Shown here: piece by piece, positions 8,525-16,952 of the stretch | Layout: each line of letters opens with the position of its first letter | Position numbering within the stretch: the stretch's first letter is position 1 | Assembly: GCF_030819275.1 (NCBI RefSeq) | Contig: NZ_JAUTBL010000002.1 | Coordinates: forward strand, 2,533,501-2,597,500 | Direction of reading: 5' to 3' | Length of the DNA stretch: 64,000 bases | Origin: Agrobacterium larrymoorei | Lineage (GTDB): Bacteria; Pseudomonadota; Alphaproteobacteria; Rhizobiales; Rhizobiaceae | Position numbers and translations under genes: made by a program | The notes under the pieces: model-generated | Seen by the model: only the letters and a program-made list of their open reading frames with translations | Databases searched by the model: none | Told to the model about the DNA's origin: nothing

Positions 8525-9370
8525 TTGAAGAAGATCAAATCGTCCTTCGTCGCGAAGACCTTTCTCGTTTGCTTCGTCAGCGTCCATGTGCCGCTGATAG
8601 CACTTGCAGTCTATCTGGCGTTGGGGTTCCAGCCAGGCACGTTGTCGGTCCTTCTTCTCATCCTCGGCGCCACTCTGGTCGGCACGGCCCTATGCCTTTT
8701 CGCGATCTGGCGGCTAATCCGGCCCCTCAACCTCCTGGCGGACGCTATGAGGCGGTATCCGGAGGACAAGGGAATCCTGAGGCTTTATCCGAAATCCCGT
8801 GACGAAATCGGCACCGTGACGGATATTGCGCGTTCGACGCTCTCGCAGGTCGAGAATTTGACCAAGCAACTGAAGCATCAGGCGATGACGGATTTTCTAA
8901 CAGGGCTCGGCAACCGCAGAGCGCTGATGGAGCAGATGCCGATCATTCGCGCCAAGGCCGCGCGCCCGGAAGAAGCGGTGTCGCTCATCCTCTTCGATCT
9001 CGATCACTTCAAGCGCATCAATGACGAATACGGACACGATGCTGGCGACAGCGTTTTGATGGCAATCGGCGAAGCGGTGAAGGATCACCTGCGGCCCTAC
9101 GACTACGCCGCAAGAATGGGTGGCGAAGAGTTCTGCATCGTCCTGCCAGGCGCCGACCTTGCAGCCGCCGAAACGGTTGCGGAACGCCTGCGCCGCGCCG
9201 TGGAAAGCCGCGTCGTCGAACCATTGCCAGAAGGCCGCATCACCTGCAGTTTCGGCGTCGCGCAGGCGCGCCCGAATGAGAGACTGCAAGAGCTGCTTCT
9301 GCGCGCCGACGCAGCGTTGTACACGGCCAAAGACCGGGGTCGGAACCTCGTGGTTCGGGCGGAGCCTTAA
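8525..9370 (+). CDS. Membrane-bound diguanylate cyclase
   Basis: A 281-residue protein that should make cyclic di-GMP. Two membrane helices (about 10-32 and 40-62) are followed by a HAMP-like linker and a GGDEF domain from about 125. The active site reads GGEEF, and RPYD five residues upstream is an intact RxxD product-inhibition site. The DxLTGLGNRR and FDLDHFKRIND motifs are complete. TTG at 8525 is preferred since GAGG lies 5 bases upstream; GTG at 8519 overlaps that site. The 381 bp between the kinase start and this gene hold no recognised gene. Confidence 0.85.
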   Translation: MKKIKSSFVAKTFLVCFVSVHVPLIALAVYLALGFQPGTLSVLLLILGATLVGTALCLFAIWRLIRPLNLLADAMRRYPEDKGILRLYPKSRDEIGTVTDIARSTLSQVENLTKQLKHQAMTDFLTGLGNRRALMEQMPIIRAKAARPEEAVSLILFDLDHFKRINDEYGHDAGDSVLMAIGEAVKDHLRPYDYAARMGGEEFCIVLPGADLAAAETVAERLRRAVESRVVEPLPEGRITCSFGVAQARPNERLQELLLRADAALYTAKDRGRNLVVRAEP

Positions 9371-9413
9371 AAGGAAACTTCCGCTGGTCGGCGCATGCCA
9401 ACGGTCTCCACCC

Positions 9414-10058
9414 TCAGTTGGATAGGCTAGAAACCGCCTGCACCGTCCCCGCCAGCCGACGAACGTACACCTGCGTCTCACCTTCATTTGAAGCAACACG
9501 CAAACCATCACCAGACGCCATCGTTTCCATCTCCGCTGCATCGATACGCGAGGCGATGCCGAGGCATTTGGCGTGGGCTTCTTTTGCTGTCCAGCGGGTG
9601 ACGAGCGTGTCGGGAGAGGCACCGTGAAGGGCCAGCCATTCGCTGCGCGTAAAGCTGTCCTCCGGTGGCGGCTCGGCATCGATGGGTTCGATATCCACGC
9701 CGATGGGGGACCGGCTGAGACCGATCAGGCAATGGGGGAAACGGCCCGCAACGCTGATATGCCAGTCGGGTGGATGGAGGATTTGCGGCGCACCGAACTC
9801 GGTTCTGCCGATGATGATCTCATCCGGATGCGAGCCTGTGAGCCGCGCCAGAAGAACCTTTGCCAGACGTCGGCGCAACGCCCGCATGCCCGCCTCCGGC
9901 CTGGCTGCCAGATCCTGCCTGTCGGCGGCGGAAAGTGCAGCACCGCCCGCCAATGTCTCCGTCTCGGAGCTGTCGAGGCGCAGATACCACGCCACCGGCG
10001 CATCGCCGGTGGGTGTTGTCAGATCGTCTGCGCCGGAAAGCCAGACGATCTCGCTCAT
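9414..10058 (-). CDS. 4'-phosphopantetheinyl transferase (Sfp type)
   Basis: A 214-residue enzyme that transfers phosphopantetheine from CoA onto a carrier-protein serine. The family motifs IGVDIEPI (about residues 115-122) and RWTAKEAHAKCLG (about 155-167) are present with their metal-binding acidic residues. The ATG at 10058 overlaps the stop of the upstream synthetase gene in an ATGA, so the two are coupled. The obvious substrate is the carrier domain of that synthetase. Confidence 0.9.
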   Translation of the reverse strand: MSEIVWLSGADDLTTPTGDAPVAWYLRLDSSETETLAGGAALSAADRQDLAARPEAGMRALRRRLAKVLLARLTGSHPDEIIIGRTEFGAPQILHPPDWHISVAGRFPHCLIGLSRSPIGVDIEPIDAEPPPEDSFTRSEWLALHGASPDTLVTRWTAKEAHAKCLGIASRIDAAEMETMASGDGLRVASNEGETQVYVRRLAGTVQAVSSLSN

Positions 10059-13000
10059 GCGCTGCGCACGGGCTGGGCGGGAGACCCTTCCCATGAGGTG
10101 CCCGCCGGCAGCGTTTCGCCCTTCATCACGACGGATAGATCGCCGAGTTGTGCATCTTCGCCGATTTCGGCATCGTAGAGCACGATGGCGTAGGAGCCGA
10201 TCACGGCGCGGTCGCCCACGGTCACACTGCTCACCTTCATCACCCGGTCTTCAAAGAGATGGGTCTGCAGGCCGGAGAACTCGTTCAGCGCTACCTCGTC
10301 GCCGATGCGCACCAGATCGTGCTCGGTGACGTCGGTCGTGTCGATGAAGCAATCGCGGCCGATCTTGCAGCCGAGCAGACGCAGATAGGCCGAGATCCAC
10401 GGCGTGCCGCGCAAGGGCTGCAAAAGGTTCGGCACCGCGAGGTTCTCATACGTGGCCGTCACCAGTTCAGTGCGCCAGACGAAGGTGCTCCACAGCGGCT
10501 TGGTCGTCGGCTTGTAGCGCCCCATCACCAGCCATTTCAGCGCAACGACCGAGAGACCCGAGGCCAGCGCGAAGCCGATATAGAGGAAGGGGAAGACGGC
10601 TGCGATCAGCGCCTGGCTGTCATCGTAATCCTGAATATCCCCGACGATGGAGAAGAGGATGCTGAAGAAGGCCAGGAACAGGGTCAGCGGCAGGATCACG
10701 CGCATCGCCTCGATCGACAAACGCATGGCGACGAGTCTTGGCCGTGGGTTAAAACGCGCACCCTCATCGAACAGGCCGACGGCCTGGCGCACGGGCAGCG
10801 AAATCGGCGGCGAGCCGAACCATGTGCCATCCGGCTTTTCCGCTCCGCCATCCGATGGCGGCTTGGAAAGAACGCCGATCAGCGTACCATCGGCAATCTT
10901 GGCACCCGTCGGCAGCACGGCGGAATTGCCGATGAAGGAGCGGCGACCAATGCGTGTATGGGCAAGCTCGATGATGCCCGGCTCATGGCGCGCCGCGCCG
11001 AAGACCACGCCATCGGCAATGAAGCTTTCCGGCCCGATATCGACAAGATCGGGCACGATCTTCGCGGCGGTGGAAATCTCGGCGCGTTTGCCGATCCTGA
11101 CGCCAAGCGCGCGATACCAGGGCAGCACGTAAAGCGTGGCATAGATCGGGTGAAGCAGTGCCAGCGCCAGATCCGTGACCTGCTGGACGAACCAGAAACG
11201 CAGATAGAACCAGCTATGGATCGAGTAGCGTCCGGGCCGCACCGGCCCGAGGATCAGGCGCTTGGCGAAGACGGTCAGAACGCACATCAACACGATATAG
11301 GTGAGCGCCAGGAACGGCGAAATCAGCAGGTAGGAATAGCCATCGGTGTTCCAGTCGATTTCGATCATCGCGATCAGACCGGGCGCAATCGGCAGGATGG
11401 CGACCACGGGAAGAAGGGCAGCGGCGACAAACAGACCGACGCCGACCAGGAAGCGACGCAGGAAGCCTGCCTCGTCATCGCGCCGGGCAACACGGCCCGT
11501 GGCGGCGCATTTGGCGGGAGAGCCGTTCCAGCTTTCGCCTGCCGGGATCGACTGGTTCATCGGCAGCGAAGACAGGTCTTCAAGTGCAGCGGCATCGCCC
11601 ACGACGCAATTGCGCCCGATCACCGCCATGGTACCGATGGAAGCACTGCGGCCGATCTTGACCGGGCCAAGGCGCAGCAGACCACGCTCGACGGAGCTGG
11701 TGGCAAGCATCGCATAATCGCTGACGATCGCATCATCGCCGATGCTGACGAGATCGGCGGTGTCGATGGCAACGGTGCCGATGAAGGCACGGCGACCGAT
11801 CCTGGCACCCAGCAGCCGGTAATAGAAACGGATCATCGGCGTGCCGCTGAGATAGGGTGTCGCGATGATATCGGAGAGGCGGCGCACAAACCACCAGCGC
11901 AGATAATAGCTGCCCCATAGCGGATAATCGCCCGCCTTGTAGCGGCCGATCACCAGCCATTTGACCAGGATGGCAAAGACCATGCCGAGCGGTGGAATGA
12001 GAATGAAACTCAAACCGCTCAGCAGCAGCGCCGAGACGCGGCCGAAGTCTTCGACGAGATAGGTATAGGCCAGATAGGGGAAGAACCATTGCAGCCCCGC
12101 CACCGCATAGATCGGCACCAGCGCGATGGTCTGCAGCGTCCAGCAGAGACGCTTCTGGAACGTGCTGACACGGTGGAAAGGCTCGAGGGCTGCGCTTTCC
12201 GCCATCACCCGTTCGCCAAGGCGTGCGGCAAGCCGGCGGATCGTCGGCGCGGCATAGAGATCCTGAATGGACACGCCGGAGAGGCCGGGCGCCTTGCGCA
12301 TGGCCGACGCCAGACGCGCAGCTTTCAGCGAATGGCCGCCCAGATCCTCAAACAGATCGTCTTCGACAGACACCTTCTGCGGCGCGAAAGCCTCCGACCA
12401 GATGGCATGCAGCTGGATTTCGAGCGGCGTTTCAGGCGCGACAGCCGCGCGATCCGAGGAGGCCACCACCACCGGGCGCTGAAGCGCCTTGCGGTCTACC
12501 TTGCCGGAGGCGGGCAGCGTCGGCAGCGCATCGAGGATCTGGTAAGCGGCGGGCCGCATATAGTTCGGCAGGCGGTCGGCCACCCGCTTGCGGGCAGCGT
12601 CGATATCGATCACCGCACTGCCACGCGCCACGAGGAAGGCGGCGAGAAGCTCCGAGCCATCATCATCCCGGAAGAGATGCACCACGGCCTGCGCCACAGC
12701 GGAATCCTCGGCAATCACCGCTTCGATCTCGGCAAGCTCGACGCGGAAACCACGGATCTTCACCTGCGTATCGATGCGGCCCATGAATTCGATATCGCCG
12801 ACGGCATCGAGGCGCACGAGATCGCCGGAGCGATAAATCCGGGCAGGAAACCCATCCGGCCCGTCGAAGGGCGTCATGACGAATTTGTCTGCGGTGAGAT
12901 CGGCACGGTTCACATAGCCGGAACTGACGCCCGGCCCGCCGATGACGAGCTCGCCTTCGGCACCGGCATTCACCGGCCAGAGCTTGTCGTCGACGATCCA

Positions 13001-14071
13001 GGCGGTATAGCCCGGCAGCGGCCGGCCGATGGTGACGCGGCGGCCCGGCTGCACCTCCGTCCATGTGGCCGTGACCGTCGTTTCTGTGGGGCCATAGGTG
13101 TTGAGAATGCGAAGACCGGGGCGCGCCCAGCGGTTTACCAGATCCGGCGGGCAGGCTTCGCCGCCGAGATTGACGATCCGCAGCGTCGGAAGCTCGGTTT
13201 CCACGAGCGTGAAGAGCGATGGCACCACGTGCCAGACGGTAACGCCTTCCTCGGCCAGCGTAATCGCCACATCCGGGCCCGCCTTGTGCAGGGCTTCGTT
13301 GGCGACCAGCAACTCCGCACCGGCGGAAAAGGCGCTCCACATGGTCTCGATCGACATGTCGAAGGCGACGCTGAAGCCGCCGAACACCTTGTCCGTATCT
13401 TCGACCGCCAGGATCGCGCCTTCGGCCCGCAGAAAATGGCAGGCGCTGCGGTGCGATATCATCACCCCCTTGGGGCGACCGGTGGTACCGGATGTGTAGA
13501 TGATATAGGCGAGATCGTCGGGAGACGCGCCGATTTCGGCCCGGGTGATCGGCAGCGCATCCTGTGCTGCGAGATCGCCGAGCGTCTCGTTGACCACCAA
13601 GGTCTGCACCCGCATGGCACCGGCGCGTTCCGCATCGGTCACGATCAGTGTGGCGCCACTATCCTCGGCAATGAAGTCGATACGGTCCTGCGGGTAGGTC
13701 CAGTCCACCGGCACATAGCAGGCGCCGGCCCAAAGGGTGCCGAGGATCGCCATATATTGATCGAGACCGCGCGGCAGGCAGATCACGACGCGGTCGCCGC
13801 GTCTCACCCCCATGGTCTGAAGCGTGCGGGCAAAGCGAATGGCGCGTTCAGCCAGCTGCCCATAGGTCAGCTCGGTCCGGCGGCTATATTCAGGATCGTT
13901 TCCCAGAAGCCGAAGCGCGCGTTTGGACGGATAGCGCTTGGCCGTCTGCTCAAAAATTTCCTGCAACATCTCGTCGCGGGCGTAAGGTTCATCCTCTCGG
14001 ACGGGAAGCGACGGGGCAATCGGCGCAAAGACGGTCAATTCCAACGGCCTTTCGGCCACATTCCGATCCAT
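10055..14071 (-). CDS. Pls/PosA-like NRPS with membrane hexapeptide repeats
   Basis: A 1338-residue single-module synthetase. The adenylation domain spans about 30-530, with YTSGTTGRPKG near 190, NTYGPTE, YRSGDLVRL and LPASGKVDRKAL near 520. The carrier domain serine is about residue 580 in EDLGGHSL. From about 640 on there are three similar units, each made of two membrane helices, a KWLVIGRYK-like linker and a left-handed beta-helix hexapeptide domain. No ordinary condensation or thioesterase domain is visible. This is the layout of epsilon-poly-lysine synthetase (Pls) and its relatives, which polymerise one amino acid at the membrane. ATG at 14071 follows GGTGA. A GCGGCAT/ATGCCGC hairpin (14093-14110) lies just upstream in the leader. 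Confidence 0.88.
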   Translation of the reverse strand: MDRNVAERPLELTVFAPIAPSLPVREDEPYARDEMLQEIFEQTAKRYPSKRALRLLGNDPEYSRRTELTYGQLAERAIRFARTLQTMGVRRGDRVVICLPRGLDQYMAILGTLWAGACYVPVDWTYPQDRIDFIAEDSGATLIVTDAERAGAMRVQTLVVNETLGDLAAQDALPITRAEIGASPDDLAYIIYTSGTTGRPKGVMISHRSACHFLRAEGAILAVEDTDKVFGGFSVAFDMSIETMWSAFSAGAELLVANEALHKAGPDVAITLAEEGVTVWHVVPSLFTLVETELPTLRIVNLGGEACPPDLVNRWARPGLRILNTYGPTETTVTATWTEVQPGRRVTIGRPLPGYTAWIVDDKLWPVNAGAEGELVIGGPGVSSGYVNRADLTADKFVMTPFDGPDGFPARIYRSGDLVRLDAVGDIEFMGRIDTQVKIRGFRVELAEIEAVIAEDSAVAQAVVHLFRDDDGSELLAAFLVARGSAVIDIDAARKRVADRLPNYMRPAAYQILDALPTLPASGKVDRKALQRPVVVASSDRAAVAPETPLEIQLHAIWSEAFAPQKVSVEDDLFEDLGGHSLKAARLASAMRKAPGLSGVSIQDLYAAPTIRRLAARLGERVMAESAALEPFHRVSTFQKRLCWTLQTIALVPIYAVAGLQWFFPYLAYTYLVEDFGRVSALLLSGLSFILIPPLGMVFAILVKWLVIGRYKAGDYPLWGSYYLRWWFVRRLSDIIATPYLSGTPMIRFYYRLLGARIGRRAFIGTVAIDTADLVSIGDDAIVSDYAMLATSSVERGLLRLGPVKIGRSASIGTMAVIGRNCVVGDAAALEDLSSLPMNQSIPAGESWNGSPAKCAATGRVARRDDEAGFLRRFLVGVGLFVAAALLPVVAILPIAPGLIAMIEIDWNTDGYSYLLISPFLALTYIVLMCVLTVFAKRLILGPVRPGRYSIHSWFYLRFWFVQQVTDLALALLHPIYATLYVLPWYRALGVRIGKRAEISTAAKIVPDLVDIGPESFIADGVVFGAARHEPGIIELAHTRIGRRSFIGNSAVLPTGAKIADGTLIGVLSKPPSDGGAEKPDGTWFGSPPISLPVRQAVGLFDEGARFNPRPRLVAMRLSIEAMRVILPLTLFLAFFSILFSIVGDIQDYDDSQALIAAVFPFLYIGFALASGLSVVALKWLVMGRYKPTTKPLWSTFVWRTELVTATYENLAVPNLLQPLRGTPWISAYLRLLGCKIGRDCFIDTTDVTEHDLVRIGDEVALNEFSGLQTHLFEDRVMKVSSVTVGDRAVIGSYAIVLYDAEIGEDAQLGDLSVVMKGETLPAGTSWEGSPAQPVRSA

Positions 14072-14205
14072 GAAGTCACCAAAATATGTGAAGCGGCATC
14101 TCAATGCCGCCGCTATACATCATTTGGAATTGCGCCGAAAGAAGGGGCAATAAAAGGCAGAATGCAGAATTTTTGGGCAGGCACGATCACTCTCGCGATT
14201 TGCTC

Positions 14206-14412
14206 TCAACCCCGCCGCTGATGGCGCGCTCTCAGCCAGAATACCAGGAAGAAAGCCAGCACCGCCGCAACATCGAAAGCCGCCGCGAGCCAGACCGAAT
14301 AGGTATTGGCAAGCCACAGCGTTACCGTCGGCACGATGTAGAACAGAACCCCGAAGCCGAGAATGATGACGATGGCGGCAATGGCGGCCGACTTCGTGTC
14401 CTTGCTGCTCAT
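14206..14412 (-). CDS. Small two-helix membrane protein
   Basis: A 68-residue protein with two hydrophobic helices (about 9-30 and 38-60) and a basic tail RARHQRRG. I do not recognise a family. The ATG at 14412 overlaps the stop of the upstream acetyltransferase in an ATGA, so it is probably co-translated with it. It lies 134 bp before the NRPS start on the same strand, so it could be co-transcribed with it; no terminator is visible between. Confidence 0.65.
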   Translation of the reverse strand: MSSKDTKSAAIAAIVIILGFGVLFYIVPTVTLWLANTYSVWLAAAFDVAAVLAFFLVFWLRARHQRRG

Positions 14413-15104
14413 GCGGCAGCCCCGGCGGAAAGACCGGCACGGATGTCTTCCAGCTTGCGCTTTTGCGTTCCGTCTTCCTTGAAGTTGTCCGGCGAGAGCC
14501 ACGTCTCGAAGGCCTCGCGGATCACCGGCCATTCGCTGTCGATGATCGAGAACCAGGCCGTATCGCGATTCTTGCCCTTTGAAATCATATGTTGGCGGAA
14601 GACGCCCTCGAAGGTGAAGCCATAGCGCTTGGCCGTCGCCTTCGACGGCTCATTCTCATTATGGCACTTCCACTCGTAGCGGCGATAACCGAGATCGTCG
14701 AAGACATGCCGCGCCATCAGATAATGGGCTTCGGTGGAAAGCGGCGAACGCTTCATCTTCGGCCCATGGGCAACCGACCCCACTTCGACCACGCCATTCT
14801 TCGGATCGGGCCGCATATAGGTCGCCATGCCGACGACCTCCTTTGTCGCATTTTCGATGAAGACCAGCGTCACCCATTGAAGGCTCGTCGCCATGCCTTC
14901 GATCCAGTCGCTGAAGGCGGCCGCATGCGGGAAGGGATCGTTGGGAAAATACTTGATCAGATCATTGGTGCCGAGCCCGCCAAGGGCATCCCAGATCGCC
15001 TGCTGGTGCGCCTCCCGATCAAAGGGAACGGCGGTCACGAACCGGCCTTCAAGCGTCACCGGCTGCGGTGCTGGACATCCTTTGAACTGGCTGAGATCGC
15101 GCAT
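14409..15104 (-). CDS. RimJ/RimL-type GNAT acetyltransferase
   Basis: A 231-residue acetyltransferase of the RimJ/RimL group (Acetyltransf_3). The N-terminal PVTLEGRFVTAVPFD and the core RRYEWKCHNENEPSKATAKRYGF match the group, where the Asn-rich stretch precedes helix alpha4. Such enzymes acetylate protein N-termini, amino acids or drugs; the substrate is unknown. It overlaps the small membrane protein gene by 4 bases. The gene is followed downstream by the NRPS operon in the same direction, so an acylation role there is conceivable but unsupported. Confidence 0.83.
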   Translation of the reverse strand: MRDLSQFKGCPAPQPVTLEGRFVTAVPFDREAHQQAIWDALGGLGTNDLIKYFPNDPFPHAAAFSDWIEGMATSLQWVTLVFIENATKEVVGMATYMRPDPKNGVVEVGSVAHGPKMKRSPLSTEAHYLMARHVFDDLGYRRYEWKCHNENEPSKATAKRYGFTFEGVFRQHMISKGKNRDTAWFSIIDSEWPVIREAFETWLSPDNFKEDGTQKRKLEDIRAGLSAGAAA

Positions 15105-15141
15105 CTTGCCTCCTGAGCGTTGTGACGCTCAGGAATAGGTC

Positions 15142-15303
15142 AGAGCGTTTCCTTGTCAAATGGAAACGTTCTGCCGGAGCAGGTTTTCGTCAGGGCAAAG
15201 GCGATTGGCGAAGGGCATACCCAAAGGTACGGTCAAGCCGATCGCCTTTGAGCCTGGCGGAAAGGTGCCCGGCAGAGCGTCTCCATTTGACAAGGAAACG
15301 CTC
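15142..15303. repeat. Palindromic intergenic element, 162 bp
   Basis: The ends are an inverted repeat: 15142-15168 begins AGAGCGTTTCCTTGTCAAAT and 15277-15303 is its reverse complement with one mismatch. An inner pair, GCAAAGGCGAT and ATCGCCTTTGAGC, extends the fold. The same outer motif recurs in short form at 41080-41112, so this is a dispersed family, probably of the rhizobial intergenic palindrome type. Confidence 0.8.
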
Positions 15304-15353
15304 TCACCGGTCATCAAAGACAACCGACCTCTGATATGGAATAAATTGATCGA

Positions 15354-16055
15354 TCAGACCTTGGCGGCGGAAACGGTTGCTTCGATATGCTCCACCAGCG
15401 CATCCGGCAAGCCAAGACGACCGGCGAGGAGATCGAGATAGCCGCGCTCGGCCCGGCTGTCCGGCTCGATGGTGAGGCGCGAGGCGGTGTAGATTTCCAC
15501 CTTCTGCTCTTCGGTCTTTGCCGCGGCCACCAGCGCGTCGATGTCGAGCGGATCGGCCAGTTCCTTTTCGATGAAGGCTTCCGCCTCATGGTCTAGACCG
15601 GAGATCTTGACCTTCTCCATGATATGGGCGCGCTCGGCCGCATCGATATGGCCGTCAGCTTTTGCCGCGGCAATCATTGCCTGCACCAGCGTCAGCGCAA
15701 AGCTGTTGGACAGCACGGGCGACTGCGGGTGAAACGGGGAATCGACCGGCGGTGGCAAAAGCTCCTGCGTCGGCTGCGGCTGTGTCGCTGCCTGCGGCGA
15801 CTTGCCGGACTGGTAGTTGCGATAAGCCAGATAGCCAAGACCGGCAATGGCGGCGATACCGCCCACGGCGGCCGCATTACCCGCGAGTTTACGGCCCGTC
15901 TTGGTGCCAAGAATGGCGGCGGCAAGCGCGCCCGCCTTCATCGGATTGTTCTTCGCGATTTCCGCGGCCTGCCCTGCCCGGTCCCGCACGCTTCCTGACA
16001 GCCCAGGCACCTGCGAACCCAAAAACTGGTCGAGAAGCTTCTTCGCGTCGAACAT
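15354..16055 (-). CDS. DUF533 (TerB-like) membrane-associated protein
   Basis: A 233-residue DUF533/YebE-like protein. The N-terminal half contains an Ala/Gly-rich hydrophobic stretch (about 38-78, KAGALAAAILGTK and AAVGGIAAIAGLGYLAYR), then a Pro/Gln-rich linker, then a TerB-like helical domain from about 110 with AAAKADGHIDAAERAHIMEK, a calcium-loop-like acidic motif. The function of the family is unknown; relatives are envelope-stress genes in enterics. ATG at 16055 follows AGGAGA, which is buried in a strong hairpin (see the regulatory entry), suggesting conditional translation. Confidence 0.85.
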   Translation of the reverse strand: MFDAKKLLDQFLGSQVPGLSGSVRDRAGQAAEIAKNNPMKAGALAAAILGTKTGRKLAGNAAAVGGIAAIAGLGYLAYRNYQSGKSPQAATQPQPTQELLPPPVDSPFHPQSPVLSNSFALTLVQAMIAAAKADGHIDAAERAHIMEKVKISGLDHEAEAFIEKELADPLDIDALVAAAKTEEQKVEIYTASRLTIEPDSRAERGYLDLLAGRLGLPDALVEHIEATVSAAKV

Positions 16056-16092
16056 CAAAATCTCCTGTTTCGGTCAATGTCGAAACAGGAGA
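16056..16092 (-). promoter_or_regulatory. Hairpin sequestering the DUF533 ribosome binding site
   Basis: In the leader RNA, 12 bases at 16081-16092 pair perfectly with 16061-16072, separated by an 8-base loop. The 3' arm CGAAACAGGAGA contains the Shine-Dalgarno sequence, and only TTTTG separates it from the ATG. In this fold the ribosome site is fully closed. There is no long U run, so a simple terminator is unlikely. Confidence 0.75.
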
Positions 16093-16160
16093 TAGGAAGT
16101 GTCCGGGCCAATACAATTGGCTGTAGCCATCACGCCGTCGTGAACGGCGTGGGCGTTTCG

Positions 16161-16799
16161 TCAGCCCCGAAGCGCTGCGGCTTCTGCCGCAAGCTTGGTT
16201 ATGCCAGCCCAATCGCCCGCCGCAATCAGTTCCTTCGGCGCAACCCAGGAGCCGCCGACGCAGACGACGTTCGGCAGCGACAGGTAGTCCTTGGCGTTCT
16301 TCAGCGAGACGCTGCCGGTCGGGCAGAACACGGTGCCGGCGAGCGGCGAAGAGAGGGCTTTCAGGTAGGGCGCGCCACCGGCCTGTTCGGCGGGGAAGAA
16401 CTTCAGGACCTTGTAGCCTGCATCGCGCAGCACCATGACTTCGCTGGCTGTCGCAGCACCGGGGAGCAGCGGCACATCCGAGCCTTCAGCAGCGTCCAGC
16501 ACGCTCTTGTTGACGCCGGGGCTGACGATGAAGGTGGAGCCCGCCTTGACAGCGGCGTCGAAATCCTTCGCATTCAAAATGGTGCCGGCACCCACATGTG
16601 CGCCTTCCACCTCTGCGGCAACGGCGCGGATGGCGTCGAGTGCCACAGGCGTGCGCATGGTGATCTCGATGGCTTTCAGACCGCCTTCCACCAGGGCGCG
16701 GGCCAGCGGAACGGCGGACGCCAGATCATCCACGATCAGCACAGGCACCACAGGTTGAAGTTTCAGGATGGGAAGAAGCTTTTCGGAATCCTGGGCCAC
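16161..16799 (-). CDS. eda: KDPG/KHG aldolase
   Basis: A 212-residue 2-keto-3-deoxy-6-phosphogluconate aldolase, the last step of the Entner-Doudoroff pathway, giving pyruvate and glyceraldehyde 3-phosphate. The Schiff-base Lys is in [10 protein letters not shown], the catalytic Glu in AIEITMRT, and the phosphate-binding PTGSV and CVGGSW motifs are present. GTG at 16799 is chosen because GGGAGA lies 7 bases upstream and the length then matches the family; the open frame runs further upstream through antisense of the CYTH gene. A hairpin lies just after the stop (16131-16151) without a U run. Confidence 0.92.
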   Translation of the reverse strand: MAQDSEKLLPILKLQPVVPVLIVDDLASAVPLARALVEGGLKAIEITMRTPVALDAIRAVAAEVEGAHVGAGTILNAKDFDAAVKAGSTFIVSPGVNKSVLDAAEGSDVPLLPGAATASEVMVLRDAGYKVLKFFPAEQAGGAPYLKALSSPLAGTVFCPTGSVSLKNAKDYLSLPNVVCVGGSWVAPKELIAAGDWAGITKLAAEAAALRG

Positions 16800-16952
16800 G
16801 GTGATATCTCCCGCTTTTGTATCGATTGAAATTGCGCATTCAAATACCGCGCCCACTTCGCCATGTCGAGGCCGAGGCAACGTTTTCTCATTTATTGCTT
16901 TTTCATGACAACCACTTGGTTTACCGTCCGGCAAAACAGCACAGGGTGTTGA

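Noticed and set aside
10148..11920. 590-codon open frame on the plus strand inside the synthetase gene
   Set aside because: Antisense shadow of the membrane/hexapeptide region; charged low-complexity translation without domains.
12089..14221. 710-codon open frame on the plus strand inside the synthetase gene
   Set aside because: It is antisense to the adenylation domain, is very rich in His/Arg/Gly as expected from reversed GC-rich codons, and has no family motif.
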